A stretch of 34,807 nt of DNA, taken from Magnetococcales bacterium (GTDB taxonomy: Bacteria > Pseudomonadota > Magnetococcia > Magnetococcales > UBA8363). The notes below the pieces were generated by a model. That model was not told the DNA's origin, made no database searches, and saw nothing but the letters and a program-made list of their open reading frames with translations. Shown one piece after another: positions 27,175-34,807 of this stretch. Within the stretch, counting starts at the first letter, position 1, and the number at the start of each line of letters is the position of its first letter. The stretch covers positions 1 through 34,807 of the forward strand of contig JADGCV010000039.1 of NCBI GenBank assembly GCA_015228815.1, read 5' to 3'. The position numbers and the translations under genes were made by a program.

Positions 27175-27978
27175 ATGCCTCAGGTGCGCGTGGAGCGAAC
27201 GAATGCGGCGGGATTTACCCTGATCGAGATCGCCATCGTCGTCGTGATCATTGGATTGTTGTTGGGCGGGGTCCTCAAGGGACAGGAGATGATCCGCAAT
27301 GCCCGGGCGCACAATGTGGCGGACCAGGGCAATGCCGTCAAGGCGGCCATTCTCGGCTTTTCCGATCGCTATCGGGCGCTTCCGGGTGATTATGCCGCAG
27401 CCTTGAACAACATTCCGGGCCTTTCCGGGGTTGAACAGAACGGTGATGGCAACAGTCGCATCGGATTCGACGACCGTGCCGTCCAGGGAACCCCGGATGA
27501 GCCGAACCGGTTGCGTGAACTGGGGTTGACCTGGCTTCATCTGGCCCGCTCCGGATTCATTTCTGGCAATTATCTGGGAACCGCTTTTGGCGCGACCGAT
27601 GAAGCCAACTGGGCCTGCCCCACCGATACCTGTCTGACCAATGCCTTCAACGGCGCCATGATCATCGCCTATGACAATGAACAAACGGGGCTGAGCGACC
27701 TTGCCAATCAATCCCGGTCCAATCAATTGTGGTCGGGTCGTGGTATTCCAATTGAAATCATCTCCGAACTGGACCGGAAGGTCGATGACGGCCATCCTGG
27801 GACGGGAAGCTTTCGTGTTGGGGACGGCTTTGTCGGCGGGACAACCGGTGCCGTCGGGCACCAGTGTGTTGACGATGGTGCTGAAACCCCGGCGGCTCCG
27901 AACATGACAAGTACCTGGCCGCAACGGTGGACCATCGTTACCCAGGTGTCCGATTGTGGTGGGGTCTATCAATTCTGA
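27175..27978 (+). CDS. Type II secretion/type IV pilus-like pseudopilin
   Basis: The 267-residue product is a prepilin. After the leader MPQVRVERTNAAG comes FTLIEIAIVVVIIGLLLGGV, with the prepilin peptidase site G13|F14 and the conserved Glu at mature position 5. The globular part (about 40-267) is long for a minor pilin and has Cys residues in NWACPTDTC, GHQC and SDCGG that could form disulfides, as in many pseudopilins. ATG 27175 has AAGGAG 8 nt upstream. It is separated by about 200 nt from the zinc-ribbon gene and followed by a strong hairpin before the ABC ATPase. It is probably a subunit of the machine encoded from 28857 onward. Which pilus type is not decidable. Confidence 0.9.
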   Translation: MPQVRVERTNAAGFTLIEIAIVVVIIGLLLGGVLKGQEMIRNARAHNVADQGNAVKAAILGFSDRYRALPGDYAAALNNIPGLSGVEQNGDGNSRIGFDDRAVQGTPDEPNRLRELGLTWLHLARSGFISGNYLGTAFGATDEANWACPTDTCLTNAFNGAMIIAYDNEQTGLSDLANQSRSNQLWSGRGIPIEIISELDRKVDDGHPGTGSFRVGDGFVGGTTGAVGHQCVDDGAETPAAPNMTSTWPQRWTIVTQVSDCGGVYQF

Positions 27979-28010
27979 GAATTGGTCGTCTCACTCCGTT
28001 TGATTTGTTT

Positions 28011-28040
28011 GCCAAAGCCCGCCTTGACGCGGGCTTTGGC
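28011..28040 (+). terminator. Perfect 12-bp hairpin after the pseudopilin gene
   Basis: GCCAAAGCCCGC (28011-28022) pairs perfectly with GCGGGCTTTGGC (28029-28040) around a 6-nt loop, 33 nt after the pseudopilin stop. No U-tract follows on either strand, so it may be a processing or attenuation structure, or a terminator lacking a tail. It could separate pseudopilin expression from that of the ABC ATPase just downstream. Confidence 0.5.
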
Positions 28041-28057
28041 GTGATATGGAGATGGGG

Positions 28058-28780
28058 ATGGACATGGAGGTGCTCCGTTTTTTGGGGGTGTGGAAACGGT
28101 TCGCGGGCAACGAGGTTTTGCGGGGGCTTGATTTTTCCGTCCATCAGGGGGAATTTTTTGCGCTCGTCGGGGCCAATGGCCAGGGAAAGACGACATTGAT
28201 CAAAGGGTTGCTCGATTTTATCCGCATCGATGCTGGAAGTATTTTCATTCATGGGCAGGATCATCGTCAAACCAGGGCCCGGGCGGGGCTTGCGTATCTT
28301 CCGGAACGATTCGTTCCCCCCTGGTTTCTGACGGGGGGTGAATTTTTGCGGTATGTCACCCGTCTTCACCGGCAATTCTTCGACAAAGACCGTGTCAACC
28401 AGATCCTGACCGACCTTGATTTGGATTCTGCGGTCCTCGATCTTCAGGTCCGGGCGTGTTCCAAGGGGATGACGCAGAAATTGGGCTTGGCGGGGGCATT
28501 CCTGAGTGGACGCAAACTGTTGATCCTCGATGAACCGATGAGCGGTCTGGATCCCAAGGCCCGGGTATTGCTCAAACGGCGCCTGTTCCAGTTTCGGGAG
28601 GGGGGGGGAACGTTGTTTTTCTCGACCCATCTGTTGGCGGATGTGGCGGAGTTATGTGATCGCATGGCCATTTTGCACCATGGATCCCTTCGTTTCCAAG
28701 GATCGCCCACTGTCTGCCGTGCCGACTATCCGGGGAATACTTTGGAAGAATCGTTTATTCGATGCATTGATGCTCCTTGA
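28058..28780 (+). CDS. ABC transporter ATP-binding protein
   Basis: This cytoplasmic ATPase of about 240 residues shows Walker A GANGQGKTTLIKG, a signature of SKGMTQKLGLA (in place of LSGGQ), Walker B LLILDEPMSGLDP and the switch histidine in STHLLADV. The SKGMxQ variant is common in ATPases paired with ABC-2 permeases. Several in-frame ATGs crowd the start (28046, 28052, 28058, 28064); I chose 28058 because GGAG lies 6 nt upstream, but 28046 or 28064 is possible. The likely partner is the ABC-2 permease at 19691-20482, since no permease is adjacent; that pairing is inference. Substrate unknown. Confidence 0.9.
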   Translation: MDMEVLRFLGVWKRFAGNEVLRGLDFSVHQGEFFALVGANGQGKTTLIKGLLDFIRIDAGSIFIHGQDHRQTRARAGLAYLPERFVPPWFLTGGEFLRYVTRLHRQFFDKDRVNQILTDLDLDSAVLDLQVRACSKGMTQKLGLAGAFLSGRKLLILDEPMSGLDPKARVLLKRRLFQFREGGGTLFFSTHLLADVAELCDRMAILHHGSLRFQGSPTVCRADYPGNTLEESFIRCIDAP

Positions 28781-28856
28781 TGTCACGGAAAATAGACTAT
28801 AGAAATATAAAATAAGTTATCGTCTTCTCTTTGGCCTGTTTCTTTATTTAAATAGT

Positions 28857-29936
28857 TTATTTTGCATCGTGGTTGTCCTGTTGGACGAATTGGGGTTTTG
28901 GGGAGACGGTCCGGGGTGGGACGATTGGCAGCGGAGGAATTGGGAATCGCTCGTCCATCGTCGGCGGTTCCCGTGGCGTTGGCCCGGGGATGGCGACGAA
29001 GGAGGTCGTGGGGCGGGCCGTGACCGGGTATCGCGTGGCCAGATGAAAACCGGCCCATCCGGCGACCGGGATGGCCGTCAGGTAAAGAAGGGTGGCAAGA
29101 GCGGTGGTCCGTCGTGGGGTTGCGGTGGCGATGAAGCTGCTTTCGCGGGCCGCCTGTCGAACATGCTTCGGAGTGACACGGTCTTTTCTTTCGATGTAGG
29201 CCCCGAGAAGGGCCTTGTCGGCCAACAGGTTGATGCGTCGCGTCAATCCTTCCGACAGTTTCCAGATGCGGCGGCTGACTGCCGGCGGGAACAGGGTCGG
29301 TCCCCGATAACCGGCGGACCGCAGACGTAGAAGAAGATAGGCTTCGCAATCACTGCGACTGAAACGGGGGAGGTAGAACTGGTAGGAGATGCGTTCCTTC
29401 AATTGGCGGATCGAGGGGTGGGCCAGATTGACATCCAGTTCCGGCTGGCCGAACAATACCAGTTGCAACAGTTTGGATCGGGTGGTCTCCAGGTTGCTGA
29501 GGAGACGAATTTCTTCGAGGGTCGCCAGGGGCATTCCTTGTGCCTCCTCCACCAGCACGACAATCTGGCGTCCGGCGGCATGTTTTTGCAGCAGGCATTG
29601 TTGCAGGGCCTGGTGAACCTGGAAACGGTCATTCCGTTCGGCGATGGTCAGATGGAGTTCGAAGGCGATGGCATGAAATATATTGTCCGGGGTCAGGCCA
29701 GGATTGGCGATGAACACGGTCTCGACCTTCCCGGCCAACCGCTGTTCCAGCATGCGACACAGCATGGTCTTGCCGCTGCCCACCTCGCCGACAACCTTGA
29801 TGATTCCTTCACCCTGAAGAACGGCATATTCCAGCGCTTCGAGAATGGCACCACGTTTGCCGCCGGGAAAAAAGACCCGGGTATCGGGAGTGTTGCGGAA
29901 CGGAGCGTCATCGAGGCCAAAATTTTCATGATACAT
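28857..29936 (-). CDS. ExeA/MshM-family AAA ATPase with C-terminal membrane anchor
   Basis: This 359-residue protein belongs to the ExeA/GspA/MshM group that couples type II secretion or MSHA-type pilus assembly to the cell wall. It starts MYHENFGLDDAPFRNTPDTR at 29936; in-frame sequence upstream to 30011 is possible but looks less conserved. Walker A is GEVGSGKT (50-57), the Walker B region is VVLVEEAQ (about 126-133, VEEAQ instead of the usual IDEAQ), and the winged-helix-like LTRRINLLADKALLGAY block is family-typical. A membrane span near 283-303 (ALATLLYLTAIPVAGWAGF) precedes a Pro/Thr-rich tail that would be periplasmic but lacks a visible peptidoglycan-binding domain. It is divergent from the GspE fusion gene. 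Confidence 0.88.
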   Translation of the reverse strand: MYHENFGLDDAPFRNTPDTRVFFPGGKRGAILEALEYAVLQGEGIIKVVGEVGSGKTMLCRMLEQRLAGKVETVFIANPGLTPDNIFHAIAFELHLTIAERNDRFQVHQALQQCLLQKHAAGRQIVVLVEEAQGMPLATLEEIRLLSNLETTRSKLLQLVLFGQPELDVNLAHPSIRQLKERISYQFYLPRFSRSDCEAYLLLRLRSAGYRGPTLFPPAVSRRIWKLSEGLTRRINLLADKALLGAYIERKDRVTPKHVRQAARESSFIATATPRRTTALATLLYLTAIPVAGWAGFHLATRYPVTARPTTSFVAIPGPTPREPPTMDERFPIPPLPIVPPRTVSPKPQFVQQDNHDAK

Positions 29937-30244
29937 GGCATGAAACCCTGCCTTACACAGAATAAAAACCTTAACGTAACATGAAAATCGGTTCACCGGC
30001 AGGGATTCCAAAGGACTTCGTGCGGGGATGCGATCAATCGTGTGCCATGATCAACGATTTATTTCCTGATTTGATATGATATGGAGATGTTCTCGATTGC
30101 GCCATCGATGAATGATGGTTCATCGATGACTTGGGAAAAAATATGGGAAATCATCGATGATGAGATTGTTTTGATTGATTCGAATCGAAAAATTTGTCAT
30201 GTTCGCATGTCCAGATCGACTCACCCACCGTCGAGCATCCTTCC
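29937..30244. promoter_or_regulatory. Divergent region with three CATCGATGA sites
   Basis: This 308-nt region separates the divergent ExeA-like and GspE-fusion genes. It contains three copies of CATCGATGA at 30103-30111, 30121-30129 and 30152-30160. The second and third extend to the perfect 10-nt palindrome TCATCGATGA. They sit between the genes, 85-140 nt before the GspE-fusion start, as operators would. A TATGAT at 30075-30080 could be a -10 but lacks a good -35. Regulatory meaning is inferred. Confidence 0.45.
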
Positions 30245-32992
30245 ATGTCCTTGATGAACGCGCTGTTTGAAAATCCCTTGGCCTTTCTTCCAGAGCGAAG
30301 GGCCGAATCCAGACTGATGGTGGTTTCCCGGGAGCGGTTGGTGCTGTACCACTGGACCGACGGCACGTTTACGCGGCAGGGGGTGTTTTCCCAGGATGCC
30401 GGGGGACAGGACTGTTTCCGGACCTCCCTGAAGGGCGGAGCCGATGAACGACCGGTGTTTGTCCTGGTGGATGTCATCGAGGAGGAGATGTGGGGGGAGG
30501 TGATTCCCTGGATGCGTGGCAGGGATCGTCAGGCGGTGCTCGATCGGCGATTGGAACGATTGTTTTCCGCGACGCCGTATCGCCGGGCGGTCTCCCAGGG
30601 GCGGGGACGGGAGGGGGAACGCATTCTGTATTCGGGGCTGGTCAATCCGGGATTGATCGCTCCATGGATGGCGATCCTGGATGAACTGGATGTGCCGGTT
30701 GCGGGATTGTGGTCGCAGCAATTGTTGATGCGTTTGTTGATGCGCCGGATCGATCGCGGTTCGGAGCGGGCATTGCTGGCGGTGTTGCATTCGTTTGGTT
30801 TGCGCCAGACCTATTTTGTCCGAGGACGAACCCAGATCAGCCGCATGACGCCGATGCGTGTCGCGATGGGGGAGGCCGGGGCGGAATCGATCTTTGGGGA
30901 GTTGCTTCGGACGCAGGGGTATCTGTCCAGTTTGAAGGTGTTGGAACGGGGACAATCCTTCGATCTGTTCTTCCTGGCCCCCCCGGCATTGTCTCGCGAT
31001 ATTTCCGCGCTTGCCGGGACATTGGACGGGGCGCGGTTCGTGGCGGTGGATGTGGACGCCCTGACCCGGAACCTGGGAATCACCGGGGGGGGGGACAACG
31101 GCGGGCTGGAACTCCTGACGGCCCAGCTTTTGTTGAAAAGACCACCGCGAAGCCATTATGGTTTTGCTGGAAAATCGGGTCGGTACACGTCCTGGATGCG
31201 CCATTTGATCCAGGTCTGGCAGCCTGCTCCGGCAATCCGCACGGATGCGGCAACGCCGGGAGGGGCCGAAAAAATGGCGCCGCGGCGCCGTTTGGGGGAT
31301 CTGCTGCTCGAACGGGGATTGATTTCCCAGGATCATCTCCAGACTGCCCTGGCGGAGCAGAAACGTTCGTCGGAATCGTTGGGACGGATCGTGGTCCGTC
31401 TGGGTCTGGTGGCCGAGGTGGCTCTGAGGAGCGTTCTGGCCGAGGCGCTCAATCATGAGTCGATCGACCTGGTCGAAGTCTCGCCCCATCCCGAGGCGTT
31501 GGCGATGGTTCCCAAACGCTTCGCCAAGCGCCATGGCATCCTGCCGATCCTGTATGACCGCGACAGGAAACAGATGGTCGTGGCCATGGCCAATCCGACC
31601 AATGTTTCGGTCCTTGACCTGTTGCAGGCCCGCTTGGAACCGGGGGCGACGGTTTTGCCACGCCTGGCGGGAGAGGCGGAGATCGCCGGGGCCATCGATC
31701 AGCATTATGGCCATGAACTGTCGGTGGAGGGGATTCTGCGGGAATTGGAAACGGGGGAGGTGGATCTGGAGTCGCTGGTCGATCCGATGGCGGAGTTCAG
31801 CCATCCCATGGTTCGCCTTGTCAATGCCCTGTTGACCGATGCGGTCAAACGCGAGGCCTCCGACATCCATATCGGTCCGACCTCGGGATTCGTCCGGGTC
31901 CGTTATCGCATTGACGGGGTATTGCGTCATATCCACAGTTTTCACCGTCACCTGCTTCCCAGCCTGATGGTACGTCTCAAGGTGATGGGGGGGATGAACA
32001 TTGCCGAAACCAGGATTCCCCAGGATGGCCATGTCAGCCTTGAGATGGCGGGGCAGAAGGTGAGTTTTCGCATTTCCATCCAGCCGACGATCAACGGAGA
32101 AAATGCCGTATTCCGGATCCTCGATTTGCGACGGGAGGTCCGTTCCCTGGACGAACTGGGGGTGACACCCCATAATCTTGGGGAACTTCATCGCGCCCTG
32201 CGGCGCAACATGGGATTGATCCTGGTCACCGGACCCACCGGCAGTGGCAAGACCACGACCCTTTATTCGATGATCAACCATCTCAATAATGTCGGCATCA
32301 ATGTCATGACCCTGGAGGACCCGGTGGAATATCCCATGTCCACCGTCTTGCAAACCAATGTCAACAAGGCCGTTGGGCTTGATTATGCTGCCGGGATCCG
32401 TTCTCTTCTCTGGCAGGATCCCGACGTGATCCTGGTCGGGGAGATTCATGACAGCGAAACCGCCAACATGGCCCTTCAGGCGGCCATGACCGGACATCAG
32501 GTTCTGACGACGCTTCATGCCAATTCCACTCTTGGGTCCTTGCCCCGTTTGATGAACCTGGGGACGCACAAGGATTTTCTCATCGGCAACATCAACTGCA
32601 TCGTTGCCCAACGCCTGGTGCGCCGTTTGTGCCTTGCCTGCCGCAAACCCGTGCTTGCAACCGACAGGGAACGCCGTATCCTGAAATTTTCCGCGACGGA
32701 GGAAGGGGCAATCTTTCAGGCGGTCGGTTGTCCGGAATGTCATGGTTCGGGGTATCGTGGCCGGTTGCCGGTCATGGAGGTGTTACGGGTGGATGACACT
32801 TTCGATGAACTGATCTATACGGGGGCGCCGCGCCGGGAATTCATGGCCCACGGACGCGCCCTCGGATTGCGCACCATGGCGATGGATGGGATCGATCGGG
32901 TCAAGAACGGCATGACCACTTTGGAGGAACTGGCCCGGTCGGTCGATCTGATGGAATTGGGCGATTTCGGCCTGGAGTCCAATCATGCCTGA
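30245..32992 (+). CDS. GspE/PilB-type secretion ATPase with N-terminal domain fusion
   Basis: The 915-residue protein is a type II secretion/type IV pilus assembly ATPase carrying about 340 extra N-terminal residues. From about residue 345 an MshEN/GspE N-terminal domain is clear (LGDLLLERGLISQDHLQTAL), followed by the ATPase with Walker A GPTGSGKT at 663-670, an Asp box (TLEDPVEYP), Walker B DPDVILVGE (about 725) and the His box TGHQVLTTLHAN. Two CxxC pairs (CLAC, CPEC) make the tetracysteine zinc site. The N-terminal part is not GspE: it includes VDVIEEEMWGEVIPWMRGRD and LVNPGLIAPWMAILDELDVP and may be an actin-like module of the PilM/GspL type, which is only a suggestion. Start ATG 30245 lacks a strong ribosome-binding site; a TTG at 30194 is possible. 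The gspF-like gene overlaps its end by 8 nt. Confidence 0.9.
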   Translation: MSLMNALFENPLAFLPERRAESRLMVVSRERLVLYHWTDGTFTRQGVFSQDAGGQDCFRTSLKGGADERPVFVLVDVIEEEMWGEVIPWMRGRDRQAVLDRRLERLFSATPYRRAVSQGRGREGERILYSGLVNPGLIAPWMAILDELDVPVAGLWSQQLLMRLLMRRIDRGSERALLAVLHSFGLRQTYFVRGRTQISRMTPMRVAMGEAGAESIFGELLRTQGYLSSLKVLERGQSFDLFFLAPPALSRDISALAGTLDGARFVAVDVDALTRNLGITGGGDNGGLELLTAQLLLKRPPRSHYGFAGKSGRYTSWMRHLIQVWQPAPAIRTDAATPGGAEKMAPRRRLGDLLLERGLISQDHLQTALAEQKRSSESLGRIVVRLGLVAEVALRSVLAEALNHESIDLVEVSPHPEALAMVPKRFAKRHGILPILYDRDRKQMVVAMANPTNVSVLDLLQARLEPGATVLPRLAGEAEIAGAIDQHYGHELSVEGILRELETGEVDLESLVDPMAEFSHPMVRLVNALLTDAVKREASDIHIGPTSGFVRVRYRIDGVLRHIHSFHRHLLPSLMVRLKVMGGMNIAETRIPQDGHVSLEMAGQKVSFRISIQPTINGENAVFRILDLRREVRSLDELGVTPHNLGELHRALRRNMGLILVTGPTGSGKTTTLYSMINHLNNVGINVMTLEDPVEYPMSTVLQTNVNKAVGLDYAAGIRSLLWQDPDVILVGEIHDSETANMALQAAMTGHQVLTTLHANSTLGSLPRLMNLGTHKDFLIGNINCIVAQRLVRRLCLACRKPVLATDRERRILKFSATEEGAIFQAVGCPECHGSGYRGRLPVMEVLRVDDTFDELIYTGAPRREFMAHGRALGLRTMAMDGIDRVKNGMTTLEELARSVDLMELGDFGLESNHA

Positions 32993-34190
32993 ATTTTCCT
33001 ATCGCGCAGCCGATCGTCGTGGACGGATTTCTCGTGGGACGATCCAGGCATTGAATGCCAAGGACCTGGAATTCAAACTTTCACGCATGGGCATGTGGTT
33101 GATCGAACTGGACGCCACGGCACTGGATGAACCGCGGGCGCGCCGCCGTGTGGTCGGGAGGAAACTCCTGATTCTTTTTTGCATTCACATGGAGCAGATG
33201 CTCAAGGCGGGCGCGTCGATTCCCGATGCCCTGGACGAGATTCGCCGTTCCATGTCCCATCCCAGGTTTTGCGAGGTCGTGGCCGCCGTCACCGAGGACA
33301 TCCAGGGGGGAAAGGGGCTCTCGGAAGCGATGGCCTCCTATCCGGAAATCTTTCCTCCTGTTTTTTCGGGCCTGATCCGGGTGGGAGAACGGACGGGACA
33401 ATTGACGGCAATCTTCAAGTCCCTGGCCGACAACATCAAGTGGGAGGACGAGTTGGCGACCCGGGCGGCACAGGCGGTCCGTTATCCGGTGATTGTCGCT
33501 CTGGTGGTGATGGCATTATTTTTCTTTCTGATGATTTTTCTCGCGCCGCGCCTGATGGAGTTCATTCCCAAGATGGGGGGCGAGATTCCATTGTATACGT
33601 TGCTTCTGTTTTCCCTGAGCCGGTTTGTGGTTCAGTGGTGGTGGTTGATGCTTGCCGCCCCCATGGCCTTGGTGTTGGGTTTCGGGTTCTTGCGACGGGT
33701 CAATCCCAAATTCGACCTGTGGTTGGATGGTGTGTTGTTGCGTGTCTGGTTTTTCGGCCCATTGGTGCGCAAGTTCTTCCTGGTCCGGTTCGCCACCAAT
33801 TTTTCCCTCATGTACCGTTCGGGGGTTGCGGTACTCGATGCCCTGGCGATCAATGAAAACCTGACCACGAACAAGATTCTTTCCCGATCGATTCGCCGCA
33901 TTCGCGACCGGGTAGCGGAGGGGCAGACGGTCAGTGCCGCCTTGCGTGAAGAATCGCTGTTGCCGCCGCCGTTGCCGCGTTTGGTCGAGGCGGGAGAGGC
34001 GAGTGGACAATTGGACGGGGCCATGGAAAATGTCAGTTATTTTCTCGATCGGGAGGTGCGTGAAAGCATCGACGGCTTGCAATCCATGGTGGAGCCTCTT
34101 TTAACCTTGGTGATGGGGTTTTTATTGGGTTGGGTGATCCTCTCGGTTTTTGGTCCCATATATGAGACGATAAGTCATGTCCGGTTCTGA
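32985..34190 (+). CDS. GspF/PilC-family inner-membrane platform protein
   Basis: This 401-residue polytopic protein is the inner-membrane platform of type II secretion and type IV pilus machines. After a short cytoplasmic N-terminus (MPEFSYRAADRRGRI) there are two homologous GspF domains. The first (about 60-185) has FCIHMEQMLKAGASIPDALD and LIRVGERTGQL; the second (about 265-390) has RFATNFSLMYRSGVAVLDAL and LVEAGEASGQL. Membrane spans are near 168-190, 218-240 and 372-392. Start ATG 32985 overlaps the GspE-fusion stop by 8 nt, so the two are translationally coupled. It would bind the ATPase at its cytoplasmic face. Confidence 0.95.
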   Translation: MPEFSYRAADRRGRISRGTIQALNAKDLEFKLSRMGMWLIELDATALDEPRARRRVVGRKLLILFCIHMEQMLKAGASIPDALDEIRRSMSHPRFCEVVAAVTEDIQGGKGLSEAMASYPEIFPPVFSGLIRVGERTGQLTAIFKSLADNIKWEDELATRAAQAVRYPVIVALVVMALFFFLMIFLAPRLMEFIPKMGGEIPLYTLLLFSLSRFVVQWWWLMLAAPMALVLGFGFLRRVNPKFDLWLDGVLLRVWFFGPLVRKFFLVRFATNFSLMYRSGVAVLDALAINENLTTNKILSRSIRRIRDRVAEGQTVSAALREESLLPPPLPRLVEAGEASGQLDGAMENVSYFLDREVRESIDGLQSMVEPLLTLVMGFLLGWVILSVFGPIYETISHVRF

Positions 34191-34211
34191 TGGGACGGGG
34201 AGGTAGCGTGC

Positions 34212-34807
34212 ATGCAACGGCGTTGGACTTGTGACTGCGATGGCAGTGCCTTGGTGGCGTTTCTGGCGCTTCTTGTAGCGGCTCTGGGGGCGGTCGTGCT
34301 GCCTTTGGTCGATGCGGATCCGGGGCGGCTTGTGGCGAGGGAGACGACGTTGCGACGGATGGCCGATGCTGCGTTGGCGTTGCGGGCCTTTTCTGCCAGG
34401 GAACGGCGTCTTCCGTGTCCCGATGTGGATGAACCTCCGGATGGTTTGGCTGATGATCCCTGTCATGGGACGGCGGCGCGGAGCGAGGGGGTGGTGCCGT
34501 GGCGAACCTTGGGGTTGATGCCGTTGCGGGATGAATGGGGTGCGGGTTTGCGTTATGTCATTGTGGTTTCGGGGAGCGCGGGCATTGAGGAGGTGGGGTT
34601 GAGACCGATGGCGGGAGTGCGATGGGATGGCGTGGTGGTGGCCATGGTCCGGACCCGGGATAAAAGCCGCTGGCTTCCCGTGATTGGCGCGGACCACGTA
34701 CTTCCGCTCAGGACTATTGAAAGAAAAAATGGGTCTAATGGTATGGTCCGCCCCGTTCCCAACGGCCTCGAAATGGGCCAAGATGGAGTTTCAGCTAACC
34801 ATCAAAC
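34212..34807 (+). CDS. Pilin-like/minor pseudopilin protein (partial)
   Basis: The frame opens at ATG 34212 (GGGAGG 8 nt upstream) and runs off the right edge, giving about 198 residues. A short basic, Cys-containing N-terminus is followed by a hydrophobic segment (about 12-31, SALVAFLALLVAALGAVVLP). The soluble part carries RRLPCPDVDEPPDGLADD and VVPWRTLGLMPLRDEWGAGLRY, a pattern common in minor pilins and pseudopilins with NGRLPCP and WGNxxRY motifs. The canonical G|FTLIE prepilin site is not evident, so it may be processed differently or simply membrane-anchored. It follows the platform gene by 21 nt, so it is the third gene of this operon. The end is outside the window. Confidence 0.7.
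   Translation, partial: MQRRWTCDCDGSALVAFLALLVAALGAVVLPLVDADPGRLVARETTLRRMADAALALRAFSARERRLPCPDVDEPPDGLADDPCHGTAARSEGVVPWRTLGLMPLRDEWGAGLRYVIVVSGSAGIEEVGLRPMAGVRWDGVVVAMVRTRDKSRWLPVIGADHVLPLRTIERKNGSNGMVRPVPNGLEMGQDGVSANHQ

Noticed and set aside
30221-32743. An 840-residue minus-strand open frame
   Set aside because: It is antisense to the GspE-fusion gene and its translation is His/Gln/Arg-rich without any domain.
1-34807. CRISPR arrays, tRNA or rRNA genes, insertion sequences
   Set aside because: No short regularly spaced direct repeats, no cloverleaf-like tRNA sequence, no rRNA core and no transposase were seen anywhere in the window.
1-34807. Assignment to Magnetococcia or another magnetotactic lineage
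   Set aside because: The gene mix is suggestive, but no magnetosome gene or phylogenetic marker is present; only a Pseudomonadota-like origin is supported.

Overview
The window is typical Gram-negative (Pseudomonadota-like) chromosome with high GC content. It carries outer-membrane two-partner secretion, a 2-oxoglutarate dehydrogenase operon, a large calcium-binding adhesin, and type II secretion/type IV pilus-like genes. The mixture recalls Alphaproteobacteria or Magnetococcia-like lineages, but no marker in the window fixes the taxonomy. All gene calls come from reading the translations; no database search was run.

Layout. (1) 1-6288, minus strand: a two-partner secretion pair. The TpsB-like transporter (3463-6288) has a long, AT-rich N-terminal extension. 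It lies directly upstream of a filamentous-haemagglutinin-type TpsA exoprotein (1-3440) that runs off the left edge. (2) 6779-7318, plus strand: a zinc-ribbon NUDIX hydrolase. (3) 7349-12094, minus strand: a 1,581-residue adhesin with tandem cadherin-like repeats, an integrin-beta-like VWA domain and C-terminal RTX repeats. (4) 12453-18113, minus strand: the sucA-sucB-lpd operon, ending at a clear intrinsic terminator. A strong inverted repeat lies in the sucA leader, and upstream of it is a secreted or periplasmic protein with three NP-x-IPP repeats (18313-19308). (5) 19691-28780, plus strand: a run of co-directional genes. In order they are an ABC-2 permease, a membrane-anchored helical protein, a dedicated chaperone set (large TPR protein, degenerate J-domain protein, GrpE-like, short-lid Hsp70, small zinc-ribbon protein), a pseudopilin and an ABC ATPase. 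(6) 28857-29936, minus strand: an ExeA/MshM-type AAA ATPase, divergent from (7) 30245-34807, plus strand: a GspE/PilB ATPase with an unusual N-terminal fusion, a GspF/PilC inner-membrane protein and a partial pilin-like gene cut by the right edge.

How they may work together. Regions 5-7 contain the parts of a pilus or pseudopilus machine: pseudopilins, extension ATPase, platform protein and an ExeA-like AAA protein. A private Hsp70 system and a split ABC-2 transporter sit in the middle of them. I infer, without proof, that the chaperone set serves assembly or export of this envelope machine or of its substrate. The strongest candidate for an undescribed system is the TPR/J-like/GrpE/Hsp70/zinc-ribbon cluster, whose J-domain has lost the canonical HPD motif.
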